Below, in pieces: positions 11,942 to 22,317 of a DNA stretch of 64,000 nucleotides. The position numbers and the translations under genes were made by a program. The notes beneath the pieces were generated by a model. That model was not told the origin of the DNA. It saw only the letters and a program-made list of their open reading frames with translations, and did not search any database. The stretch's first letter is position 1. Each line of letters opens with the position of its first letter. Source of the stretch: Boesenbergia rotunda (lineage: Eukaryota; Streptophyta; Magnoliopsida; Zingiberales; Zingiberaceae); the NCBI GenBank assembly GCA_024364735.1, contig JAGFNQ010005664.1, positions 1 through 64,000 on the forward strand. Reading direction: 5' to 3'.

Positions 11942-12499
11942 CTATATCTGTGACTGCTCGGTAGGTATGGGTGATCCCTGGGGCTCAGTGCAATCCCCTA
12001 CACCTATAGAATCATCTCCAACTGCGAGTGAATCAGACATAATCTTCAAACCAGCCCTCTCTATAGCTAATGCATCCTCTGCCTCATCTGAGCTAAAATA
12101 TCCTCTATGAATACCAAATGAAACTCTATCAGCAAGTAAATTGGCATCAACTAGCTCATCTGAAATATCCATGCTCATGATGGAGTGATCCTCTCTAGGG
12201 TGCTTCATATCATCAAAGATACTAAACTGCACCACTGTGTCTCCTATCTCTATAGAAAATGTGCCTGCATATACATCAATCTTCGACCTTGCAGTATTCA
12301 AGAATGGTCTCCAAAGAATAAGTGGAGATCTATGTGCTAGATAATCCCCCTCCATGTCTAAGATATAGAAATCCACAGGAAAAATCAACTCTTTCACCTT
12401 CACTAATACATCTTCAATGATTCCAGTTGGGTGAGTCTGACTCCTATCTGCTAGCTGAATAACCACTCCTGTAGGCTGCATAGGTCCAATGTCAATCAT
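11942..12499 (-). pseudogene. Athila protease-flanking region
   Basis: The frame opens with PTGVVIQLADRSQTHPTGII followed by EDVLVKVKELIFPVDFYILD, as in the C-terminal part of the aspartic protease region of Athila polyproteins, and continues into an acidic linker. The catalytic DLGAS-type motif that should precede it is absent, because the sequence changes at about 12520 to an unrelated LTR. The Athila copy has therefore lost gag, most of the protease and its 5' LTR. Confidence 0.75.
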
Positions 12500-12520
12500 C
12501 TAAAAAACTGATCTAGGCAT

Positions 12521-13673
12521 TGTTGGTGCAAGTTGCATCAATGATGTTCTCCTTTAAGTGTTTTAATGTTTGACAATATACTTAAGTCAGTGATACATTG
12601 AACAGACAAAGGGGAGCAAAGGAGAAGCAACCTAAGTTGAAGAAAAGTCCTAGTTAATCTAGTCATCGAAACCCTAAGACCTGGCGAAGGGCTGCTGGGC
12701 ACCTAGCGAAGGGCTGCTAGGAATCGAAACCCTAAGACCTGGCGAAGGGCTGCTCGGCACCTAGCGAAGGACTGCTAGGCATCGGAACCCTAAGACCTGG
12801 TGACGGGCTGCTGGGCACCTAGCGAAGGGCTGCTACGAGTCTGACCTAGCGAAGGACTGCTAAGCACCAAGCGAAGGACTGCTTGGTACCGAAGACCTGG
12901 CGAAGGATTGCTAGGCACCAGGCGAAGGACTGCTTGTTAACGAAGACCTGGCGAAGGATTGCTAGGCACCAGGCGAAGGACTACTTGGTAACGAAGACCT
13001 AGCGAAGGGCTGCTAGGCACCTGGCGAAGGACTTCTAGGGAATGAAGTCTTGGCCCAAGGGACTGAGCAACTTAGCTGAGCGATGACTATGGACAGGAGT
13101 AGAGATAGGTCAGGGTTTGAGCGTCTCAAGGTCCGGAAGTATCGAAAGCTAAGCAAAAGTCCACCCGAAGGACTGGGTGGCAATCGTCTCCTGAAAGGAG
13201 TAGGTGAAAGGCGAGTTCTCGGGGATGGGAACTTGTGCCGGTTCGACCTAGGGTTTCATGGAGATCCGAAGTCTGAACCAAGTCCTTAAGGTTAATATTA
13301 TATATATATGTGCTTTGTGGTTGTGTATCTTGCAGGTACCAAGATTGGAAGACAAAGCAGGTGCTGGAGGCCTTGAAGCAGGGCGCCCCCAGCAGTGGGG
13401 GCGCCCCCATGCATCCAGGGAACCCCCAATGATGGGGGCGCCCAAGTTAAAGAAGAAAAAGTGGCAGTAAAGTGTTGAAGGCAGAATAGGTGTCAAGCGG
13501 GGCGCCCAGGTTCAAAGCTGTATTTGCAGTTTCGAGTCTGAAACACATATAAGCCCTCATGAGGGCACCCTGGAGGTCTGGGGCACCGTAGTCAAAGGTT
13601 TTATCAGCTGCGGAGAAGTCGATGCGGGGATAAGGTTTGATCGGGTATATCGGGGCACCCCCAATGTCCAGGG
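12521..13673 (+). mobile_element. Plus-strand fragment of Sirevirus-like LTR family 2
   Basis: It begins TGTTGGTGCAAGTTGCATCA, which is the reverse complement of the right end of the LTRs at 13823-15373 and 19389-20954, and follows the same order of motifs: hairpin repeats (12660-13050), an ACCTAGGGTTTCATG-type patch, TATATATATATGTG, and GGGCGCCC palindromes (13380-13580). It stops matching near 13673 before reaching the other LTR end. It is a truncated LTR lying inverted next to a full element of the same family. Confidence 0.8.
12666..13045. repeat. Array of about 20-bp hairpin units in LTR family 2 (plus copy)
   Basis: Units such as CCTAGCGAAGGGCTGCTAGG and CCTGGCGAAGGATTGCTAGG recur more than ten times. 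Each begins with a CCTAGC- or CCTGGC-like arm and ends with GCTAGG or GCTGGG, so many can fold into a six-base-pair stem with an eight-base loop. This is the inverted version of the arrays at 14993-15215 and 20557-20800. Confidence 0.8.
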
Positions 13674-13817
13674 TGTTAGATCGTCTTGCCGTACGCTAGA
13701 GGGGGGTGAATAGCATTTCGCCGAATTCTTGTTCCTACACAGTTAGTTTGCACAGCGGAAATAATAGTAAAACAATAATAAGATCACTAACCAATGCTAA
13801 CACGGCGATTTTAGTTG
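13674..13817 (-). mobile_element. Left end of an LTR related to family 3, split by the element at 13823
   Basis: It starts TGTTAGATCG and has CTAGAGGGGGGTGAATAGC at 13695-13713, the C-tract box also found near the 3' end of the LTRs at 42826 and 51539. It continues on the far side of the inserted element at 20960. The duplicated GTATC at 13818-13822 and 20955-20959 marks the break. Confidence 0.6.
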
Positions 13818-14304
13818 GTATCTGTAGGACCGGTGCCGTCGATAGAGGGGGGTGAATATCGATTGTGAAAAACCTTTCAGAAATCTTTCGGATCTTCGTT
13901 CTAGATTCAGAGTTAGTAGCAGCGGAAAACAAACAAAACGAAGAAAACAATAATACACGGACACGCGGGATTTATTTACTTGGATCCCGACCCTCCTGGG
14001 TCAGTACGTCCAAGGCCTATGTACTCGGCGTGAGTCCACTAATGGTCTCCTTTCTAGAATTTTCGGAGGCGGAGAAAACCCGTCTTACAGTTTACAATCA
14101 CAAGCAATAATATAAAAGTTAAGTGCAGAATAAATAAAAGCGAACCGAACAGAAACTTGAAACTCGGCCGATCTGGACCTCCGAAGTGCCGCGCACTTCC
14201 TCCTGGAGCCTCCCGGTCGTAGAGCCTTGTTTCTAGCGCGTTGTCGTCGGTCGGAATGATCAGAATTTCTCTTGGAAGTTGTTGTCTGAAGCAGAGGGGT
14301 CGAA

Positions 14305-14316
14305 GCCCCTTTTATA
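14305..14316 (-). promoter_or_regulatory. TATA-like box in the family 2 3' LTR
   Basis: The minus strand reads CTATAAAAGGGG. The CAGGGCGCCCTG palindromes lie immediately upstream in the direction of transcription. The identical box in the 5' LTR at 19873-19884 would drive the element. Confidence 0.6.
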
Positions 14317-14992
14317 GCACTCCTGGGGGCGCCCTGGACGTCGGGGGCGCCCCGGAAGACCCGGTCAACTCTTATCCTCGCGCCTACCTCGTCGCTGGTG
14401 ATAAGATCGTTGACCAGGGCGCCCTGGACCTCCAGGGTGCCTTCATGATGGCTTATCTGTGTTTTGGGTTCGAAACTGCAAATACAGCTTTGAACCAAGG
14501 CGCTCCGGATGCTCAGGGCGCCCTGCTTGACACCTGTTTTGCCTGCTTCACCTAACTGCTGTTTTTACCTTTGGCTCAGGGCGCCCTGGCTGTTCAGGGC
14601 GCCCTGGTTGGTGAGGGCGCCCTCCTTGATGGGGGTGCCCTCCTTAAAGCCTTCAAATGGGTTTTTGAGATTGCTTTGTCTCCTGTTCTTGTTACCTGCA
14701 AGATACACAAACACAAAGTATATATACATATAATATTAGGCTTAAGGACTTGGTTCAGACTCCGGATTTGCATGAAACCCTAGGTCGAACCGGCACGAGT
14801 TCCTATCCCCGAGAACTCGCCCTTCACCTACTCCTTTCAGGAGACGGTTGTCACCCGGTCCTTCGGGTGGACTTTTGCTTAGCTTCCGATACTTCGGATC
14901 GCGAGACGCCCGAACCCCGACCCGTCTCTACTCCTGTCCTTAGTCATCGCTCAGCTAAGTTGCTCAGTCCCTTGGACCAAGACTTCATTACC

Positions 14993-15215
14993 TAGCAATC
15001 CTTCGCCAGGTGCCTAGCAGTCCTTCGCCAGGTCTTCTATGCCTAGCAGCCCTTCGCTAGGTGCCTAGCATCCCTTCGCTAGGTCTTCTATGCCTAGTAG
15101 TCCTTTACTAGGTGCCTAGCAGCCCTTCGCTAGGTGCCTAACATCCCTTCGTTAGGTCTTAAGGTTACAATACCTAGCAGCCCTTCGCTAGGTGCCTAAC
15201 AGCCCTTCGCTAGGA
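14993..15215. repeat. Hairpin array with matched stem changes (3' LTR of family 2)
   Basis: About nine units of 20-22 bp. Examples: CCTAGCAGCCCTTCGCTAGG (stem CCTAGC/GCTAGG), CCTAGTAGTCCTTTACTAGG (stem CCTAGTA/TACTAGG) and CCTAACATCCCTTCGTTAGG (stem CCTAAC/GTTAGG). In the last two, a change in the left arm is matched by the pairing change in the right arm. Some units, such as CCTAACAGCCCTTCGCTAGG, are not matched. The array lies in the upstream half of the LTR. Confidence 0.85.
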
Positions 15216-15373
15216 CTTGGGGTTTCGATGCCTAGTTTAACTAGGACTTTTCTTCAGCTTTGGTTACTTCACTTTTGCTCCCCTTTGTCTATTCATTGTA
15301 TCACTGACTTAAGTATATTGTCAAACATTAAAACACTTAAAGATGAATATCATTGATGCAACTTGCACCAACA

Positions 15374-15391
15374 ATCTCCCCCTTTTTGATG
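15374..15391 (-). other. Polypurine tract of the family 2 element
   Basis: On the minus strand this reads CATCAAAAAGGGGGAGAT, directly before the 3' LTR. Similar GGGGGAG tracts recur in the spacer at about 15522, 16222, 16344 and 16561, a multiple-tract layout known for Sireviruses. Confidence 0.8.
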
Positions 15392-17455
15392 TTTGACAAT
15401 AACTTAAGTTAGATTGGTTTAAAGGGGCTAAATCACTATCCTTGGAAAAAAAATGAAAAAAGTTTTGAAACTACATTTTTGACTTTTGGGGGAAAATTTT
15501 TCTAACTTAAGCACACCTCTCCCCCTTTGTCATACATCAAAAATAATACTTGCACCAACCATGACAGTCTTTGAAAATACTTAGTATAAAATTTTGAAGA
15601 CATACCATAAAACTAATACTTAAATATTATGAGCTCAGAAAACTTTAGACAATATTTTGAAAGATGATCTTTGAAGCATGCAGTACTTGCAAAATGTAAG
15701 TTATTTTTGAAGAAGGATCAGATTTTGAAAGATAATAAGTAATTTTTGAAAAATGTATTGAGTTTTTGAAAACTAGGTACTTTTGAAATAATATTAGATT
15801 TTACTTGGTTTATTTTCCAGTCTGACACCATCCTGGGAGACCTTGTTGACTACAAAGATATTTCCTAAGTGTCCTGGAAATTTTTCAACCCAAGTAAACA
15901 TTATTTCAAAAATTTCATGAGTCACGGAATAATAGTATGTAAGTTAATTAATTTTTTTTAAAAAAAATTAAGGTTATAATACTTGATTTGGTTTTCTTCC
16001 AGTCTGACACAATCATAGGAAGCCTTGTTAACTACAAGGACATTTTCCTAAGTGTCCTGGAAGATTTTTCAAACTCAAGATATTATTTCACATTGATCAA
16101 AATCAGATGAATATAGATATTTAAATTGATAGCTTTTAAAAATAATACTTATGTTTTCAACAGGATTTGAAAATACCGCGCATGAAAACATTTGAAATAT
16201 TTAATAATTCTTTTAATTTGACCTCCCCTTAAACTTGACCCAGTCCCAGGAAGCTTGTTGACCACAAGTACTCTTCCTCTGAGTCTTAAGGTTTGATTCA
16301 GATCAAAAGAATAATAATTTTCAAAATGATTTAAAACTTGTTAGACTCCCCCTAAATTTGACACGTCCTAGGAGTCCTTGAAGATCATAAAGTGGACATT
16401 TCCTCTGTGTCTTTAGGGTTTATCAAAGTTAAAAAACTGATAATTTTTAAGTAGATAAATTTTGAAGTCACAATTTGGAAAGAAGATAATTTTGAAAACA
16501 TATGTAATGCAAATTAAGGTGCAGTTTTCGAAAAATATTTTTAATAAAAAGAAGAAAACACTCCCCCTGCATTCAACACCATTTGACTCCATTTAAGTGC
16601 CTTAAGGAACTTTAGTGTTGTCCTAAGAGGCTTGTGTCTAATTGAGTGAGTCAAACAAATTTTTGAAAAGATATATTTTTGGAAAATGTATAATATATAT
16701 AATCAAACAGACAGGCATGAATTCCATAAAAACATTATTATGTTGAAACACTATTTTGAAAATAAATTTTTAGAAAAATATTCTTACCATTTTGAAAAAT
16801 AATTTTGAAAAATAGTTTTCAATTCATTAGTCCTTAACATCTCACCCATTTTAGATGTATCAATACAACAAGCATAGTTGCCTTATAGGTGTATTGTGAG
16901 ATGCTTAATTTATTTTTCTCAATTTATTAACTCTAAGAATTAATTGAAGCTTGTGTTAGATTTGAATTTGACAAGAAGTAACTTGAATTTGAATTTCAAA
17001 AATTAGCTTCTAGGTCTTGGCGAGGCACTAGGCCTTCTTTGGCCGTAGCCTTATGGGATCATCCACCCTTTCCTTGACAAAGCCTTTTACTGAAATTTCA
17101 TTTTCAAAATTACTTTTTGAAAAGTTCTGGTCTAACTAGTTTGGGTTTTGGATCGGTAGCTTCGGCTAGTTCCGCCAACTTGGCTTCCCTAACGTACTAT
17201 CATCTCACCTCCATCCAATATTATGTTGTCAAGTTTCAATTATTCTTTTTCCTATATCCGTTCTAATATATGCATAAAATTTAAATATGAATGGCATGTC
17301 ATATATTTTAAAAGAATAGCAGATGCATGTCATGGCAATTGTGCATGAGCCAAACAAGTCCAAGGCATTTTATTTAAGTTTCTAAAAATGTATCAAATTC
17401 TCGATTTGATACATGTCGTGTGAACCCGCGAATATGTCAACCCACTTTGACATAT
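15392..17455 (-). other. Non-coding spacer of the family 2 element
   Basis: About 2 kb with no convincing open frame on either strand. It holds repeated TTTTGAAAA-type A/T runs and several CTCCCCCT (minus GGGGGAG) tracts, each followed by a TTGAC-type motif and AGGANNCCTTG-like phrases, as if an ancestral block of about 180 bp were repeated. In the autonomous relatives this position would hold pol. Confidence 0.6.
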
Positions 17456-17459
17456 TTAA

Positions 17460-18230
17460 TGTTATTAATTTAATTGTTGCGGTTTGGGTAAGGTTTTAGT
17501 TTAGTTCAAGTTAAGTTATTTAAGGATTAATTGGAGATTATAATGATTAAGGATTAATTAATTGATGTTGAATTAATTAAAGTTGAATTAATTTGAATTA
17601 TTTAGACTTATTTAATATTTAATTGATTAGAATTTTAATTATTAAGAATTAATTAATTCGAATTAGAATTATTAAGAATTAATTAATTCGAATTTGAATT
17701 ATTAAGATTTGATTTGAATATGATTTAATTAATTCGAATTTAATTTGAATTTAAATAATTAAGATTTAATTAATTCAAATTTAATTTAAATAATTAAGAT
17801 TTAATTAATTCGAATTTAATTTAAATAATTAAGATTTAATTTAAATAATTAAGATTTAATTAATTCGAATTTAATTTAAATAATTAAGATTTAATTAATT
17901 CGAATTTAATTTAAATAATTAAGATTTAATTTAAATAATTAAGATTTAATTAATTCGAATTTAATTTAAATAATTAAGATTTAATTAATTCGAATTTAAT
18001 TTGAATTTAAAAGATTAAGATTTAATTAATTTGAATTTAATTTAAATTAAGATTAATTAATTCGAATTTAATTTGAATAATTAAGATTTAATTAATTCAA
18101 ATTTAATTTGAATTTAAATAATTAAGATTTAATTAATTCGAATTAATTAAATTGATTCGACTTTAATTGAATTAATTTGAATTTAACTGATTTATTTGAG
18201 TTAATTTAATTAAGGTTATGATGATTAATT
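17460..18230. repeat. AT-rich tandem array of about 35-bp units
   Basis: Units of the form AAGATTTAATTAATTCGAAT followed by TTAATTTAAATAATT repeat with small changes. The TTCGAA core is palindromic and TTAATTAA occurs in most units. The array sits just downstream of the gag frame of the family 2 element. It looks like a satellite-like expansion inside a retrotransposon. Confidence 0.85.
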
Positions 18231-18373
18231 AATAATTGTGGGTTTAAATTCATCATTTTCATTATTTCAAAAATTTCTTCTTCATTCTTATCTTTCTTTT
18301 CAAGTTTTTCTAATAATTTTGATTTATTTAAATTTTTATAATTTTCATTAATTAGGGCCTTTATTTTAGAAAA

Positions 18374-19324
18374 TTATATATCCTCCTTAATATTAGATTT
18401 TTCAATATTCTCACAGTAGGTGGAGTAAATTGGGCCACTAGTTAAAGTTTTATAGTAATATTCAATATTATCTATGATTAAGTTATTATCTAGGAGAAGT
18501 TTAACTTCAAAATTATCCTCAGATATATTTTCAATATTATCTAGATTATCTTTAAGATTTTCACAATTAATTTTTGAATTAATCTTGAGATTTTCAAAAT
18601 TAATTTCTGAATTATCCTTAAGATATTCAAATTTGAATTCAGATTTATACTTAGGATTTTCAAATTTGAATTCGGAATTATCCTTAGGATTTTCAAATTT
18701 GAATTCCGAATTATCCTTAGGATTTTCAAATTTGAATTCCGAATTATCCTTAGGATTAATTTTGTCTGAATTAAGATTATCAGAATTAATTTTATCAGAT
18801 AAATTATCAGAATTAATTTTTTTGTCAGAATTAATATTTTCAGAATTAATATTTTCAGAATTAATATTTTCAGAATTAATATTAAAAATTTCTGAATTGA
18901 TATTTTGAATTAAACAATTAATTTCTGATATTTTAGTTGTATTCACATTTTGTAATTTATCATGCAAAATATTTAATCTACTATGCAGTAAATTTAATTT
19001 TTCAGAAAAATTAACTGAATTATCTATGGATAGTGCAGGAAATTGTACAACTTTTGGAATGTAAATCTTGCGTACCTTCGCCGGACATTTATTTTTGAAA
19101 TGCCCGTATTTTTCGCACTTGAAGCATCTGATATGGCTTTTGTCCCTTCGGTTTCCTGGCGCTGGTACCTCCTTCGCCACCGGTGATGTAGACCGAATCT
19201 TACGAGTAGGGCACTGGTTTTTGTAGTGCCCCCTCTCTCTGCATGTGAAACAGATAATATGGAATTTAAAATTGGACATTTTAAAATTAAAATATACCTG
19301 ATTCACCCCTGGGCTCCCCCTCAA
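18374..19324 (-). CDS. Truncated Gag: two zinc knuckles plus Asn/Ser/Lys-rich repeats
   Basis: A 316-residue frame starting about 45 bp inside the primer-binding site. It lacks the usual N-terminal Gag domain and begins almost directly with two CCHC zinc knuckles, CFTCRERGHYKNQC (near residues 28-41) and CFKCEKYGHFKNKC (near 62-75), which bind the element's RNA in Gag proteins. The rest is low-complexity: INSEN repeats followed by a repeated PKDNSEFKFEN block of 11 residues. The start ATG at 19324 is the first in frame. Whether the protein is made is unknown; the intact frame in a young-looking element favours it. The opposite-strand frame here is a shadow. Confidence 0.7.
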   Translation of the reverse strand: MRGSPGVNQVYFNFKMSNFKFHIICFTCRERGHYKNQCPTRKIRSTSPVAKEVPAPGNRRDKSHIRCFKCEKYGHFKNKCPAKVRKIYIPKVVQFPALSIDNSVNFSEKLNLLHSRLNILHDKLQNVNTTKISEINCLIQNINSEIFNINSENINSENINSENINSDKKINSDNLSDKINSDNLNSDKINPKDNSEFKFENPKDNSEFKFENPKDNSEFKFENPKYKSEFKFEYLKDNSEINFENLKINSKINCENLKDNLDNIENISEDNFEVKLLLDNNLIIDNIEYYYKTLTSGPIYSTYCENIEKSNIKEDI

Positions 19325-19369
19325 CTCCTGGCGTCTTTGCTCCGTCGGCGGTTAGTCCGGTGAAGAGCG

Positions 19370-19387
19370 GCTCGGCTCTGATACCAA
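19370..19387 (-). other. Primer-binding site of the family 2 element
   Basis: The minus strand reads TTGGTATCAGAGCCGAGC directly next to the 5' LTR end TGTAGG, matching the initiator Met-tRNA primer site. Confidence 0.85.
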
Positions 19388-19388
19388 T

Positions 19389-20954
19389 TGTAGGACCGGT
19401 GCCGTCGATAGAGGGGGGGTGAATATCGATTGTGAAAAACCTTTCAGAAATCTTTCGGATCTTCGTTCTAGATTCAGAGTTAGTAGGAGCGAAAAACAAA
19501 CAAAACGAAGAAAACAATAATACACGGACACGCGGGATTTATTTACTTGGTTCCCGACCCCCCTGGGTCAGTACGTCCAAGGCCTATGTACTCGGCGTGA
19601 GTCCACTAATGGTCTCCTTTCCAGAATTTCCGGAGGCGGAGAAAACCCGTCTTACAGTTTACAATCACAAGCAATAATATAAAAGTTAAGTGCAGAATAA
19701 ATAAAAGCGAACCGAACAGAAACTTGAAACTCGGCCAATCTGGACCTCCGAAGTGCCGCGCACTTCCTCCTGGAGCCTCCCGGTCGTAGAGCCTTGTTTC
19801 TAGCGCGTTGTCGTCGGTCGGAATGATCAGAATTGCTCTTGGAAGTTGTTGTCTGAAGCAGAGGGGTCGAAGCCCCTTTTATAGCACTCCTGGGGGCGCC
19901 CTGGACGTCGGGGGCGCCCCGGAAGACCCGGTCAACTCTTATCCTCGCGCCTACCTCGTCGCTGGTGATAAGATCGTTGACCAGGGCGCCCTGGACCTCC
20001 AGGGTGCCTTCATGATGGCTTATCTGTGTTTTGGGTTCGAAACTGCAAATACAGCTTTGAACCAAGGCGCCCCGGACGCTCAGGGCGCCCTGCTTGACAC
20101 CTGTTTTGCCTGTTTCACCTAACTGCTGTTTTTACCTTTGGCTCAGGGCGCCCTAGCTGTTCAGGGTTCCCTGGTTGGTGAGGGTGCCCTCCTTGATGGG
20201 GGCACCCTCCTTAAAGCCTTCAAATGGGTTTTTGAGCTTGCTTTGTCTCCGGTTCTTGTTACCTGCAAGATACACAAACACAAAACATATATACATATAA
20301 TATTAGGCTTAAGGACTTGGTTCGGACTTCGGATTTGCATGAAACCCTAGGTCGAACCGGCACAAGTTTCTATCCCCGAGAACTCGCCCTTCACCTACTC
20401 CTTTCAGGAGACGGTTGCCACCCGGTCCTTCGGGTGGACTTTTGCTTAGCTTCCGATACTTCGGATCTCGAGACGCCCGAACCCCGACCCGTCTCTACTC
20501 CTGTCCTTAGTCATCGCTCAGCTAAGTTGCTCAGTCCCTTGGACCAAGACTTCATTACCTAGCAATCCTTCGCCAGGTGCCTAGCAGTCCTTCGCCAGGT
20601 CTTCTATGCCTAACAGCCCTTCGCTAGGTGCCTAGCATCCCTTCGCTAGGTCTTCTATGCCTAGTAGTCCTTTACTAGGTGCCTAGCAGCCCTTCGCTAG
20701 GTCTTAGGGTTACGATACCTAGCAGCCCTTCGCTAGGTGCCTAACATCCCTTCGTTAGGTCTTAAGGTTACAATACCTAGCAGCCCTTCGCTAGGACTTG
20801 GGGTTTCGATGCCTAGTTTAACTAGGACTTTTCTTCAGCTTTGGTTACTTCACTTTTGCTCCCCTTTGTCTATTCATTGTATCACTGACTTAAGTATATT
20901 GTCAAACATTAAAACACTTAAAGAGGAATATCATTGATGCAACTTGCACCAACA
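19389..20954 (-). repeat. 5' LTR of the family 2 element
   Basis: Ends TGTAGGACCGG and TTGCACCAACA. It carries the same landmarks as the 3' LTR: hairpin array (20557-20800), GGGCGCCC palindromes (19890-20200), TATA-like CTATAAAAGGGG (19884-19873) and a C-tract box (19422-19409). It differs from its partner by one additional hairpin unit and scattered substitutions. Confidence 0.9.
20557..20800. repeat. Hairpin array (5' LTR of family 2)
   Basis: Ten or so units of the same design as at 14993-15215, including the matched variants CCTAGTAGTCCTTTACTAGG and CCTAACATCCCTTCGTTAGG. Copy number differs from the other LTR, so the array has expanded or contracted since insertion. Confidence 0.85.
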
Positions 20955-20959
20955 GTATC

Positions 20960-21174
20960 CACCCTGGTCGGGTGACTAATCCAACAATCCGTCGGTGGAT
21001 CAAACCCCGAAGTTCTCTTTAAATAGGACTCGGGGTTGATTTCTCGCTACCAGTAGACTGCCCCTAGGGCAGTCGACTATTGCTAGCCAAATTCGACCGT
21101 TGACACCCCCAACGTTCGAATTTGCCAGCTCACCAGCCACCTACAAGTCGACTGCCCCCAGGGCAATCGACTGG
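20960..21174 (-). mobile_element. Right part of the family 3-related LTR split by the family 2 element
   Basis: It continues the fragment at 13674-13817 across the GTATC duplication. It has a TTTAAATAG TATA-like motif near 21018 and GCAGTCGACT palindromes at about 21055-21175, features shared with the LTRs at 42826 and 51539. It is cut at 21175, where a new LTR-like sequence starts with TGTGACGG. Confidence 0.6.
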
Positions 21175-22317
21175 TGTGACGGCCCGGCCCGCCTTAACTC
21201 CTCTTCCTCAAGGCGGGCGCCACATTCACTTAACCTTAACTTTACCATATTCTTAGCCTTAGGTTACAACTACTTGACTTCCCTTAACTTGCTCTGAATT
21301 TTTTTTCATTTAAAAAAAACCTTTCATTTTATTTGCTTTGCAAGGATTTGACCCCTAGACCTCTTAGTTGTAAAACTGAAGCACTAACTAGCTGCTCTAT
21401 AGCACTTCTTTTCAATAGTACCAGTCGACTGCTATATAGCCAGTCGACTGGTATCGGCCATAGAAACTTTCTGTGCCCGGCACCAGTCGACTGGCCTCAT
21501 GGCAGTCAACTGGTGCATCGAACAGAAACTTTCTGTTCGATAGGGCAGTCGACTGGTTCTGAACCAGTCGACTGGCACACCTGAAAACCTACATTTCAGA
21601 CCTGAAAACCATCTCCAACGATCCACAAAACATATTCTTTCAAGACATACAAAGCCATAACTCCATTTCTATACTCTATACTAGTTTTATAAACATTTTA
21701 GCAACCCAAAACAACCTTATAAACTTGCAATTAGGACTTTTGCGGAAGTAAATAAGCTATCAAAATATATGAACTCTAGACTAGAGTTTGTACCCAACTT
21801 TGTCTCTATGCAAGGTTTAAACAAAGTCATTCATTCTACCAATTCAAAACACCAAAACACATGTTCTACAAGACTTAGCCCAAAGATCTCTTCCACGGTT
21901 CCGCCGCCACTGAACATCAATGTAAGTCCTGTTTGCCTCCTTGACTTATGCTTTTTCTTTACCTTTATCTGTAATAGAAGGAAATGCAACTAATAAGCGA
22001 ATTGCTTAGTAAGTAAATCCTAACTCACAAATCCAAACGATAAGGGATAAACATGCTCTTTTCCAAGAATGCTTGCTTCAAAATACATGCACTTAGAAAT
22101 ATTTGCACATGAGAACTTTCCTACACTTATCATGCTCAATCATGATTGAAAACATTTACTATCATCAAAACACTTGCAAACTTAACATGCTCATGATTTC
22201 TTTTGAAACTTACTAATGATACATTTCCATGCTTTAAAACACTAACTTCTTTGCTCTTTCTCTTTAACATGTTTATAACATAACAATGTTAACATACATA
22301 GCTTGCTTATGTCCTTA
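21175..22317 (+). mobile_element. Del-like LTR fragment carrying AGTCGACT palindromes
   Basis: It begins TGTGACGGCCCGGCCC, like Del-type LTR starts, and has GGATTTGACCCCTAGACCTC at 21344, comparable to the tRNA-like box in the LTR at 4590. At 21421-21574 it holds five copies of CCAGTCGACTGG or close variants, and an inverted repeat CGAACAGAAA...TTTCTGTTCG at 21519-21539. It breaks off near 22317 where copia coding sequence begins. Orientation rests on the TG start and the tRNA-like box; a TTAGTAAG patch near 22009 would fit the reverse orientation, so it is uncertain. Confidence 0.5.

Larger units (their letters stand above)
13823..15373 (-). repeat. 3' LTR of the family 2 element
   Basis: Ends are TGTAGGACCGG and TTGCACCAACA. 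Landmarks on the minus strand run: start at 15373, hairpin array (15215-14993), GGGCGCCC palindromes (14630-14325), a TATA-like box CTATAAAAGGGG at 14316-14305, and a C-tract box TATTCACCCCCCTC (13857-13844) close to the 3' end. It is very similar along its length to 19389-20954, which suggests a recent insertion. Confidence 0.9.
13823..20954 (-). mobile_element. Complete gag-only Sirevirus-like LTR retrotransposon (family 2)
   Basis: Two LTRs of about 1.55 kb (13823-15373 and 19389-20954) flank a 4-kb internal region. A 5-bp target duplication GTATC borders it on both sides. On the minus strand the order is 5' LTR, primer-binding site at 19387-19370, a short gag frame (19324-18374), an AT-rich repeat array, a non-coding spacer with several GGGGGAG purine tracts, the polypurine tract CATCAAAAAGGGGGAGAT, and the 3' LTR. 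No protease, integrase or reverse transcriptase is present. The element should move only with enzymes supplied by another Sirevirus (inference). Confidence 0.9.

Noticed and set aside
13865..14555. Several 70-137-codon frames in the family 2 LTRs, duplicated at 19432-20350
   Set aside because: They occur on both strands in both LTRs, lack any domain and follow LTR repeats. Duplication follows from the LTR pair.
18474..18908. 144-codon Leu/Ser-rich frame on the plus strand
   Set aside because: It is antisense to the repeat tail of the Gag frame at 18374-19324; its regularity reflects the repeats.
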